From DASYQD01 sp036005845 (GTDB lineage Bacteria > Acidobacteriota > Thermoanaerobaculia > Multivoradales > JAIOJS01), in assembly GCA_036005845.1 (NCBI GenBank), contig DASYQD010000144.1:1-64000 (forward strand): a stretch of 64,000 bases of DNA, written 5' to 3'. Each line of letters starts with the position of its first letter. The stretch's first letter is position 1. Position numbers and translations under genes: made by a program. Positions 54,495-62,373 of this stretch are shown piece after piece. The notes beneath the pieces were generated by a model. That model had not been told where the DNA came from. It saw only the letters and a program-made list of their open reading frames with translations, and did no database searches.

Positions 54495-56234
54495 TCAGTT
54501 GCCGGCCGGCCGCGAGCTCGCTGCCTGAGCCGCCGGCGCCGGCAGGCAGGCCGCCGGCGAGGGCATGCGGCCGCCCTCGCGATCGACGCCTTCGAGGAAC
54601 GCCTCGCGCGAGAAGTGGTCGAGGAGGCGGTGGATCGAAGCGTCGGCCACCGTCAGCAAGTGATACGTGGCCAGCTGCAAACCTTCGTCGGGCCCCGGCG
54701 CGATGCCGCGCGCCCGCAACCATTGGCGGGCGCGGAATGCTTGCGGCGGCTCCGCGGCAGCGACGCAATCGCGAACGGCGAGCACGCGGGTGTAGAGCGG
54801 CGTCGCGGCGGTGCGCTCGCCGAGCAGGAGGCACGGCAGAGCCTCCTGTTCGCAAAAAGCGCGCACCGCTTCGCCGATCTCGTCACTCGCTCCGCCGAGC
54901 ACGGCGAAGACCGGTTGCTCCCGATAGAAGGCTGCGAGCTCGCTGCGCCAGCGCGCGCGATCGGGGCCCAACCGCCACACCGCGTGCCGCCATTCGCGAT
55001 AGGCGGTCGCCAGCTCCTCCTCGTGGCCGAGCGGATCGGGCGGGCGCTGCCGCAGGCGGCCGGTCTCGGCGTTGCGCCACAGTACGTATTTATCGATCGT
55101 CTCGAGTAGCGCGCGCTCCCGCCGCGCGCTTTCGGGCGAGGGAGCGCCGGCGACGACCGTGGCGAAGCGCAGCGTCGCGGCGTCGACGCCCGGCGCCTCT
55201 GCGGTCCCGAGCGTGCGCAGGTACGCCTCGAGGTCGGCGACCTCGCCGTCGCCGAGCACGTAGCGCGGCATCAGCTCCTCGAGCCGGCGGCCGGTGGGAT
55301 CAACGCCGTCGCGCAGCGCGCGCGCCAACGTCGCGGTGGTGTACGGCGGGCGCGGTGAGCGCTGGCGCAACCGCGCCCAGGTCTCGGGCGCGAGCTCTTG
55401 CTGGAAGAGCGCGTGGAAGAGATCGATGCGGCGCGCCGGGTCGCCGGCGAAGAGCGCGCGCCCGTCGATCGGCGGCACGTAGCGGCCGCCTTCGACGCCG
55501 CCGGTGCCGCTGTTGCGGTGACAGGAAGCGCAGGCCGCCGCCGCGCCGCGCAGCACGCCGCCTCCCGGCAGCGTCACCACCAACGGTCTGCCCGCCGCCG
55601 ACACACCGTCGCGCATGAGGCGCCGTCCGCGCGCCACGGCCGCCGGCTCCGGCGCGGCAAGCTCGCGGGCGAGCTCGGCCGCAGTCGGGAAGCCGGCGTA
55701 GCGCACCCACGACGTCGCGCCGCGCGGCCGCAGGAACATCAACGGCTCGTGACGCATCTTGTCGCCGCGGTAGGCGCCGAACGCCTGCTGAGCCGCGATC
55801 GAGCTCTCGGTGCGGCCGGTGAGGAACGTCCACCCCTCGCCGCCGCCAAGCCGCTGCTTGTACTCGGCGAGCCGCGCCGGCGTGTCGACCTCGGGATCGA
55901 TCGAGATCGACACCAGCCGCGCCTCGGGAACCCGCCGCGCGACTTCGGCCATCGTCGCCGTCAGCGTCGTGCAGACGGCCGGGCAACTGGTGAAGACGAA
56001 CTGCAGCGCCACCGGCTCGCCGCTCGCGAGCAGGCGGTCGAGCCGCACTTCGCGGCCACCTTCGTCGACCAGCGTCACCGCCGGGACCACGACCTTCACC
56101 TCGCTCCTCACCGCACGATCCTCGCCGCTCGCCGGCGCCACACTCAACACCAGCGCCGCGATCAGCGACAGCGTGCGGCGGTGCGCGCAGCGCGCCGCAA
56201 CGAAGGTCTCAGTGCACCGAGAAGATCGCCACAT
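54495..56234 (-). CDS. SCO1/SenC - cytochrome c fusion with extra C-terminal domain
   Basis: 579-aa exported protein. Signal peptide (RRTLSLIAALVLSVAPASGED). Residues 45-190 are a SCO1-type thioredoxin fold with the copper/redox pair Cys84 and Cys88 (FTSCPAVC), VSISIDPEVDTPARLAEY and the expected His162 near DKMRHEPLMFLR. Residues about 200-350 are a class I cytochrome c with heme motif CASCH (235-239) and an LMPRYVL axial Met region. The remaining 220 residues (EWRHAVWRLGPDRARWRSELAAFYREQPVFAVLGG, EAVRAFCEQEALPCLL) look like part of a periplasmic-binding-protein-like domain. The ATG at 56234 overlaps the upstream gene by 26 bases. Role: copper handling or electron transfer for the multicopper oxidase unit. 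Confidence 0.85.
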   Translation of the reverse strand: MWRSSRCTETFVAARCAHRRTLSLIAALVLSVAPASGEDRAVRSEVKVVVPAVTLVDEGGREVRLDRLLASGEPVALQFVFTSCPAVCTTLTATMAEVARRVPEARLVSISIDPEVDTPARLAEYKQRLGGGEGWTFLTGRTESSIAAQQAFGAYRGDKMRHEPLMFLRPRGATSWVRYAGFPTAAELARELAAPEPAAVARGRRLMRDGVSAAGRPLVVTLPGGGVLRGAAAACASCHRNSGTGGVEGGRYVPPIDGRALFAGDPARRIDLFHALFQQELAPETWARLRQRSPRPPYTTATLARALRDGVDPTGRRLEELMPRYVLGDGEVADLEAYLRTLGTAEAPGVDAATLRFATVVAGAPSPESARRERALLETIDKYVLWRNAETGRLRQRPPDPLGHEEELATAYREWRHAVWRLGPDRARWRSELAAFYREQPVFAVLGGASDEIGEAVRAFCEQEALPCLLLGERTAATPLYTRVLAVRDCVAAAEPPQAFRARQWLRARGIAPGPDEGLQLATYHLLTVADASIHRLLDHFSREAFLEGVDREGGRMPSPAACLPAPAAQAASSRPAGN

Positions 56235-58842
56235 CGTGGTGCGTCGGGTCGAACTGGTAGAAGCGCAGCCGCCGCGAGGGATCGAAAGCGAAGGTGATCT
56301 CTACGTGATGCTCGTGGATCGCGTCCGCACCCTGCCCAGGGGTCGCGGCGGGCACCGTCACCGGCGAGACCAGGTTCTGCGACAGGTAGGCGCGCCCGAA
56401 GGTGAACCAGCAGCCCGAGCCGCCCACCTTGACCGACGACTTGAACTGGTTCTCCCAACCGCGGCCGCCGCCGAAGTCGATGTTCATGTAGGCGTGGTCG
56501 AAGTAGTCACCGTTGAGCAGCGTCACCTTGAGCGGCGCGCCGCGGGTCTGGAACTGCGGGAAGTTGATCGAGCCGCCGTCGGTGAACTGCGCGTAGATGG
56601 TGTTGTCGACGAAGAAGACGGTGAGGTCGGCATCCTTGTCGAGCGACACGCCGCGCGGCAGGCGCGTGCGGTCCTGCCAGTCCTCGAAGGCGAGCCGCGC
56701 CTCGCCGAGGAACGGCAGCGCGCCCAACCAGTTGCCGGCGCCCGCCGCGTCGAGGGCGGTGCGGAACGAGCGCCACATCACTTTGGTGGGCGCGAGGTCG
56801 CCGATCTTGGCGATCGCCGCGAGCTTTGCCTGCTCGTCGCGCCGCGGATCGAGGCCGAAGACGCTCTGCTCCCACTCGAGCGTCGTCATCTTGCCCACTT
56901 TCTTGGTGGCGTTCTCGATCACCTGGATGCGCGGCGGGTGCCAGCGCCAGCCCCAGGTGTACGAGAGGTTGAAGTACTTCGCCGGCGCCATCTTGATCTT
57001 GAGCACGGTGCGCGTCCCCTCTTCGATGGGGAAGAAGGTCTGGTCCATGCCGATCAGCAGTGGGCCGAAGCAGCCGGGCACGAAGGGGGTCTTCGTGGGC
57101 CCGGTCTCGTTGGGCGGCGTGTCGAAGTAGGCGATGAAGGGCGAGAAGTCGTCCTTGCCGCGGTCGAGCACGTCGAGCGTGTAGGTGATCGTCCACGGCA
57201 CCTCGGCCACGACGGTGGGATCGAGCAGCGCGGTGTCGGACTCGATGTGGTTGTCGTACCAGATCTGGTGGACGTCGACGTTGCCGCCGGTGACGTTGCC
57301 CTTGTCGTCGTAGATCGGCGTCACCTTCTTGTATTTGAGCGGCCCGATGTAGTGCAGCAGCGGAAAGCCGCTGTAGGCGCGGTTGGGGATCGGGTTGCCC
57401 TCGAGGATGTCGACCGCCATCTTCAAGCCGGCGACGGCGGCGCGCTCGTCGTCGGCATTGACGCGGCCGCGCTGCCGGTCGGCGACGACCGCGTCGGCGG
57501 CGTCGAGGATGCGCTCGAGATCGCTCGTCGGCGAGATGCGGTTGATGGCGGAGACGGTCGGCTCGCCGTCGTGGAGGTTGTAGAAGACGGTCGGCGTCGA
57601 GGGCAGCGTGTTGGGTATCTCGACGCAGTTGGAGTCGTAGGCGTTGGTGTAGACGTTCGGCAGCAGGTTGGTGCCGGGCGGATCGACGAACGGCTCCGAG
57701 GGCGCGAAGAGGCTGGTGCCGGTGACGACGGTGGTCGTGTCGCCGACCGTCTTCTGGCTGGCCCCGGGGAGCTGCCCCTGCGGACAGGGGTGGCCCCTGC
57801 CGGTGCAGGCTCCGGGATGCCACTGCGCACACTGCGGATCCGCGGCCTGGGCCGGAACCGTGACCGGCACGGCGGTCGAGGGCGGCTGCGGGCACGCATA
57901 AGGCGGCACCGTCGCGGGAACCGGCAGCGGCGCCGGGGTCGTCGCCGGGCACGGCGAGCCCGGCGCGCACGAGGGCGTGGGCAGCGGCGTCGGCGCCGGC
58001 ATGGCGTCGGGCGTCGGCGCCTGCGCGGCCGTCATCGTCGACGCCACGATCGCCAGCAGCAGCGCGACGAGCGGCAGCGGCCCGCGGCGTCGCGACTTCG
58101 CGGGGCCTGCGGCGGTAGCGGCAAGCGGCGTCGCCGGCGGCAGCACCCACGCCAGCCGCTCGGCGATCGCCTGCGGCTCGGCCTTGGCGGCCACCGATCC
58201 CCAGAGCCCGAGCGTGGCGTTGCCGTAGCGGAAAAGACCGCGCGAGCAATCGGGCGCGCCCGCCGCCCCGGCATCGTGGCCGCCTTGCGCGTGCTCCTGC
58301 GCGTGCACCTGCGCATGCATGAAGAAGCGTGACCACAGCGTCTCGACGTCCGCCGGCTCGGCGGAGACGAACAGCCAGCCGCGCCCGGCGCCGTGCTGCG
58401 CGGCGAGCGCCGCCAGCGCGTGCGGCGAGGTGCCGACGTCGGTGGCGATCGACAGCAGCAGCACGTCCTCGCCCAGCCGCGCGCCGAGCCGCTCGGCGAG
58501 CAGTGCGCGGACGCGCGCGACACGATCGAGGACCGGGTAGGCGCGCTCGGCCTCGGCGGAGGTGAAGTGCACGAGCGCGGCTCGCTTCGCCAGCAGGTCG
58601 TCGAGGAACCAGGCGCGCCGCCCCTCGTGCGTGACCACCACGACGTTGGGGACGAGCTGCGGATCGCGGCAGGCGGGCACGTGGGCGTCGTCCGGCTCGT
58701 CGCCACGCGGCGGCAACGCGCCTGCCGCGGCGCCCGCCGCCAGCGTCGAAAACGCGGCCAGCGCGGCGCGCCGCGAGAGGCGCGGCACCGGCGCAGCCGC
58801 CGCCTCGCCCGCTGCGTCTCGCCTCGCCTCGTCGTCGCTCAT
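56209..58842 (-). CDS. Degenerate SCO-like domain fused to a large uncharacterised domain
   Basis: 877-aa protein, not recognised as a whole. Residues 24-45 are a twin-arginine-like signal (RRAALAAFSTLAAGAAAG). Residues 65-235 have the SCO/thioredoxin layout (VVVTHEGRRAWFLDDLLAKRAALVHFTS, VLLLSIATDVGTSPHALAALA, GWLFVSAEPADVETLW), but the copper-binding CxxxC is absent (SAEAERAYP instead). A His-rich loop FFMHAQVHAQEHAQGGHD (173-190) may bind metal. Residues 255-273 are a second helix that looks like a signal peptide (RRRGPLPLVALLLAIVASTMTAAQA), followed by a Pro/Thr-rich linker and a 540-residue C-terminal domain of unknown fold with few cysteines. Starts 11 bases after the multicopper oxidase stop. 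Alternative: two proteins fused, or an internal start near residue 233. Confidence 0.8.
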   Translation of the reverse strand: MSDDEARRDAAGEAAAAPVPRLSRRAALAAFSTLAAGAAAGALPPRGDEPDDAHVPACRDPQLVPNVVVVTHEGRRAWFLDDLLAKRAALVHFTSAEAERAYPVLDRVARVRALLAERLGARLGEDVLLLSIATDVGTSPHALAALAAQHGAGRGWLFVSAEPADVETLWSRFFMHAQVHAQEHAQGGHDAGAAGAPDCSRGLFRYGNATLGLWGSVAAKAEPQAIAERLAWVLPPATPLAATAAGPAKSRRRGPLPLVALLLAIVASTMTAAQAPTPDAMPAPTPLPTPSCAPGSPCPATTPAPLPVPATVPPYACPQPPSTAVPVTVPAQAADPQCAQWHPGACTGRGHPCPQGQLPGASQKTVGDTTTVVTGTSLFAPSEPFVDPPGTNLLPNVYTNAYDSNCVEIPNTLPSTPTVFYNLHDGEPTVSAINRISPTSDLERILDAADAVVADRQRGRVNADDERAAVAGLKMAVDILEGNPIPNRAYSGFPLLHYIGPLKYKKVTPIYDDKGNVTGGNVDVHQIWYDNHIESDTALLDPTVVAEVPWTITYTLDVLDRGKDDFSPFIAYFDTPPNETGPTKTPFVPGCFGPLLIGMDQTFFPIEEGTRTVLKIKMAPAKYFNLSYTWGWRWHPPRIQVIENATKKVGKMTTLEWEQSVFGLDPRRDEQAKLAAIAKIGDLAPTKVMWRSFRTALDAAGAGNWLGALPFLGEARLAFEDWQDRTRLPRGVSLDKDADLTVFFVDNTIYAQFTDGGSINFPQFQTRGAPLKVTLLNGDYFDHAYMNIDFGGGRGWENQFKSSVKVGGSGCWFTFGRAYLSQNLVSPVTVPAATPGQGADAIHEHHVEITFAFDPSRRLRFYQFDPTHHDVAIFSVH

Positions 58843-58853
58843 CGTCGCCACCC

Positions 58854-60722
58854 TCAGCCGTTCGGGTTCGTGTCTTCGGTGTCGTCCTGCTGCGTGCCGG
58901 TGCCCGGGCGCGGCTCGAGGTGGAGCGGGGCGTCGGGGTCGCCGGCCGGGCGCGGGCCGGCGAAGCCGTTCCCCGGTTCGACGATGTCCCAGCGCACCAT
59001 CATCGAGTGGTCCTCGTGCACCACGTTGTGGCAGTGCATGACGTACTTGCCGAGGAAGTCGTTGAACTCGAAGTAGACCTTGATCTCGTCGCCGGGAAGC
59101 AGCGTGGCGACGTCGCGGCGCGGGCCGCCCATGAAGGTGTCGACGTGCGGCCGCTTGCCGTCGTTGATGTCGAGCTGCGCCGAGAAGACGTCGTGGAGGC
59201 CGCCGTCGGTCTGCAGGTAGCTCGGCTTGTAGGGGCGCCCGTTGATCTCGAGGATCAGGAACTCGACGAAGTGGCAGTGCACCGGATGCGACCAGCTGTT
59301 GCCGCCGTTGCGGAAGGTCCAGATCTCCGCCGTGCCCTGCTCGACGCCGGCGTCGATGCGGTTGGGGTCGAAGACTTTGCCGTTGACCGTCCACAGGCCG
59401 CCGTCGTAGTCGAACGTCCAGGTGCGCCGCTGGCGCACTTTCGAGAGGTCGATCGGCGGCCGCGGCCGCAGCTGCTTCGGGATGCGGCTGGGATCGCTGG
59501 GCGCGCCGTCGGCGAGGCGGAACTGCATGACGCGGTCGGCGTCCTTGTCGCTGAGCGTCCGCCCGGACGGGCCCTTGCCGTTGCTCTGCTCGAGGACGTT
59601 CCACAGCTCCACCGTCTTCACATCCGGTCCGTACTTCGAGAAGTCGATGATGACGTCGACGCGCTGCGCCACCGAGAGGTAGATGGCATCGGCGTCGATC
59701 GGCTCGGGCAGGAAGTTGCCGTCGCCGGTGAGCACGACGAACGGGCGGCCGGACGACAGCTTCAACTTGTAGAAGCGCGACGGTCCGCCGTTGATGATGC
59801 GGAAGCGGTACTTGCGGCGCTCGACCTCGAAGTAGGGCTGGATCTTGCGGTTGACGGTGAAGCGGTCGCCGAGGATGCCGTCGGTGTTGAACGGGTTCCA
59901 GCGCACCTGGCCGTTGGGCTGGAAGAGCACATCGTGGAAGATCAGCGGCACGTCGTACCTGCCCGACGGCAGGCGCCAAGCCTTGGGATTGGTGTCGTTC
60001 TCGTCGCCGGAGTCCTCGTCGTCGAAGAGGAAGTAGAAGCCGTCGAGGCCGGCGTAGACGTTGGTGGCGGTGAAGTCCATGCGGTGGTCGTGGTACCACA
60101 GCGTGGTGAGCTTCTGCAGCGGGTCGCCGCCGGCGGCGACGTTCGGGTAGTGGTGGTCCCAGAACTCGCCGGGGTCGATCCAGTCCTGCGGCTCGCCGTC
60201 GCTCTCCGAGGCGGTGTGCCCGTTGTGCAGGTGCTGCGTCGTCGACGGCAGCGCGAAGCTCACCTGCGAGACGCCCACCGGCGGCAACTGGTTGTGACGG
60301 CGCACCAGGATCGGCTCGCCGTAGCGCGCGTGAATCACCGGGCCGGGCGTGGCGCCGTTGAAGCCCCACGACAGGCTGCCGTTCTTGTAGGGCTCGTCGA
60401 CGTGGTACGGCCAACAGAACTCCTGCTCGAACGTCTCGTAGAACTTGACCGGCGGGAAGTCGGCGTAGCGCTGGTGCGCGCTGGGATCGGGCGGCGGGTC
60501 GAGGGGCGCGGTGAGCGGCTGCAGCACCGGCGGCACGTAGAGAGGCGTGACGAACTCCGTCGCCTTGGGGCTCGGCGTCAGCAGCTCGAGCGGCTCGCCG
60601 TCGGGCGGGCAGAGATAGCGCAGGTTGTCGTGAGGATCGCCGGCTGCTTTGGCTCGCCGCTCGAGCAAAGCCGCCCCGCCGGCGACCATGCCCATCGCGA
60701 GAAGCTCTCGCCGCTTGAGCAT
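58854..60722 (-). CDS. Multicopper oxidase, bilirubin-oxidase/CotA-like
   Basis: 622-aa exported oxidase that couples oxidation of an unknown substrate (phenolics, Mn(II), Cu(I) or bilirubin-like) to O2 reduction. A short twin-arginine-like leader KRRELLAMGMVAGGAALL suggests Tat export, folded with copper. Copper ligands: H164/H166 (TQHLHNGH), H211/H213 (WYHDHRM), H479/H482/H484 (HPVHCHF), and H563-C564-H565, H569, M574 (MHCHNVVHEDHSMM), where C564, H569 and M574 are the type 1 site; the axial Met predicts a moderate redox potential. Cupredoxin domains are arranged 1-2-3. It leads the three-gene unit; a GGGGGAGAGGG lies just before the ATG. Confidence 0.95.
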   Translation of the reverse strand: MLKRRELLAMGMVAGGAALLERRAKAAGDPHDNLRYLCPPDGEPLELLTPSPKATEFVTPLYVPPVLQPLTAPLDPPPDPSAHQRYADFPPVKFYETFEQEFCWPYHVDEPYKNGSLSWGFNGATPGPVIHARYGEPILVRRHNQLPPVGVSQVSFALPSTTQHLHNGHTASESDGEPQDWIDPGEFWDHHYPNVAAGGDPLQKLTTLWYHDHRMDFTATNVYAGLDGFYFLFDDEDSGDENDTNPKAWRLPSGRYDVPLIFHDVLFQPNGQVRWNPFNTDGILGDRFTVNRKIQPYFEVERRKYRFRIINGGPSRFYKLKLSSGRPFVVLTGDGNFLPEPIDADAIYLSVAQRVDVIIDFSKYGPDVKTVELWNVLEQSNGKGPSGRTLSDKDADRVMQFRLADGAPSDPSRIPKQLRPRPPIDLSKVRQRRTWTFDYDGGLWTVNGKVFDPNRIDAGVEQGTAEIWTFRNGGNSWSHPVHCHFVEFLILEINGRPYKPSYLQTDGGLHDVFSAQLDINDGKRPHVDTFMGGPRRDVATLLPGDEIKVYFEFNDFLGKYVMHCHNVVHEDHSMMVRWDIVEPGNGFAGPRPAGDPDAPLHLEPRPGTGTQQDDTEDTNPNG

Positions 60723-60761
60723 CGGCCCTCTCCCCCAAAAAGAATCGCGAAAGCTGTGCGC

Positions 60762-60791
60762 AGTCTAGGTGCGATGCCGCGCGGGCGTCAA
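60762..60791 (-). promoter_or_regulatory. Possible sigma70 promoter of the multicopper oxidase unit
   Basis: On the minus strand TTGACG (60786-60791) and TAGACT (60762-60767) are 18 bases apart, matching 5/6 and 4/6 of consensus. The expected leader is about 35 bases and includes GGGGGAGAGGG before the ATG at 60722. No copper-responsive operator is recognised. Confidence 0.45.
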
Positions 60792-60825
60792 CGGCCTCGG
60801 TGGCCGCGGCTTCAAGGCTGCGGCA

Positions 60826-62373
60826 TCACGGCTGCGCGGGCGCCGCTGGTCGGCACGGCGGGCCTGCGGCCCACGACTTCGCCGCCGCCTCGAGCTCGCC
60901 GCGCTCTTCGGGCGCCACCTTGTCGGCGAGCGCGGTCGCCAGCTTCGCCGCATCCGCGCAGCGCCCCGCCTCGGCGAGCGCCAGCGCCAGCGTGCGGCCG
61001 TGCGCGGCATCGGGCTGCGCCTGCCAGACGGCGTTGGCGAGCTCGACGGCGCGCGCGCCGTTGCGGCGACTGAGATCGGGGTCGGCGGCGAGGAGGCGCG
61101 CGAGCAGGTGCGTGAGCCGCCCCTGCTCCGGCATCACCTGGTACGCCTTCTCGAGCCGGTCGCGCGCTTCGGCCAGCTTGCCCATCCGCAGCAGCGCCAC
61201 CGCCTCGCCGAAGCGCGACGGCTCGTCGAGGTCGGCGGCGGCGATGGCGGCGCGGTAGTGCGGCAGCGCGTCGGCGGGCCGGCCGAGGGCGAGCAGCGCG
61301 TCGCCCAGCGAGCGCTGGGCGTCGACGTCGTCGGCCTTCGCCGCCACCACCGCTTCGAGATGTGGCAGGGCAGCCGCCGCATCGCCGGCGCCGAGCAGCA
61401 GCACGCCGAGGTTGAAATGAGCGGTCATGTTGCTCGGCTCACCGGCGAGCGCCGCCTCGAGCGCGGCGCGCGCGCCGCTCGCGTCGCCGAGGTTCGCCAG
61501 CGCGGCGCCGAGGTCGACGTTGGCGCGCACGCTCTTCGGGTTGGCGGCGAGGGCGCGGCGCAGCTCCGCGGCGGCGGACTTCCAATCGCCGGCGGCCGCC
61601 GCGCGGCGTGCGCGCAGCAGCGGCGCGAGCTCGCCGGTGCGCGCGGCGTCGAGCTCCTCGAGCAGCGGGTCGGCCGTGCGCGCACCGGTGCGGCCGACGC
61701 GGGCCAGCTCCTGCTTGGCGCGTTCCTCGTCGCCGAGGCCGCGATAGGCGAGCGCCAACGGATAGTGCAGGCGGTCGGCCTGCGGCAGCGCGACGAGCGC
61801 CGCCTCGAGCGCCTCGGCGGCGCCCTTGAAGTCGCGCTGCGAGAGCTTCGCCTGGCCGAGCACGGCGAGCGCCGCGGCGTCCTTCGGCACCAGCGCCAGC
61901 GCGCGCTGCGCGGCCTCGGCGGCGCCGGTCGAGTCGCCTTCGGCGAGGTCCATCTCGCCGAGCGCCACGAGCGCGGGCGGATAGGGCGCGATGGCGAGCG
62001 CCGTCTGCAGCGCGACGCGCGCCGCCGCCAGCTCGCTGCGCGCGCGCTCGGCCTGCCCGAGCAGGTAGGGCCAGCGCAGCTCCTTCGGCTGCAGGGCGGC
62101 CGCCTCGCGATAGCAGACGACCGCGGCGTCGAACAGGCCGTACGCGTGGTAGAGCTGGCCCTGGCCGCCCCACGCCTCCGCGAGCTCGTCGGGCTTGGCG
62201 GCCTTATCGGCCAGGCGCGCGACGAGGGCTTCGCGTCCCGCTTGGAGCTGCGCGGCCACCGCCGGCTCGAGACCGGCGAGGTCCGGCGACGGCACCTTCG
62301 CCGCTGGATCCTCGGCGGCGAACGACGCAGTGGCGAAGAGCAGCGAGACGAGCAGGACGCGGCAGACCTTCAT
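60826..62373 (-). CDS. Exported tetratricopeptide-repeat protein
   Basis: 515-aa protein. Signal peptide (KVCRVLLVSLLFATASFA). The rest is about ten to twelve TPR-like helical pairs (LAEAWGGQGQLYHAYGLFDAAVVCYREAAAL, KSVRANVDLGAALANLGDASGARAALEAALA, NMTAHFNLGVLLLGAGDAAAALPHLEAVV, DVDAQRSLGDALLALGRPADALPHYRAAI). Probably a scaffold in the periplasm or on the cell surface. AAGGAG precedes the ATG at 62373, which overlaps the CRTAC1-like gene's stop (ATGA), so the two proteins should be made together. C-terminus ends PPCRPAAPAQP. Confidence 0.9.
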   Translation of the reverse strand: MKVCRVLLVSLLFATASFAAEDPAAKVPSPDLAGLEPAVAAQLQAGREALVARLADKAAKPDELAEAWGGQGQLYHAYGLFDAAVVCYREAAALQPKELRWPYLLGQAERARSELAAARVALQTALAIAPYPPALVALGEMDLAEGDSTGAAEAAQRALALVPKDAAALAVLGQAKLSQRDFKGAAEALEAALVALPQADRLHYPLALAYRGLGDEERAKQELARVGRTGARTADPLLEELDAARTGELAPLLRARRAAAAGDWKSAAAELRRALAANPKSVRANVDLGAALANLGDASGARAALEAALAGEPSNMTAHFNLGVLLLGAGDAAAALPHLEAVVAAKADDVDAQRSLGDALLALGRPADALPHYRAAIAAADLDEPSRFGEAVALLRMGKLAEARDRLEKAYQVMPEQGRLTHLLARLLAADPDLSRRNGARAVELANAVWQAQPDAAHGRTLALALAEAGRCADAAKLATALADKVAPEERGELEAAAKSWAAGPPCRPAAPAQP

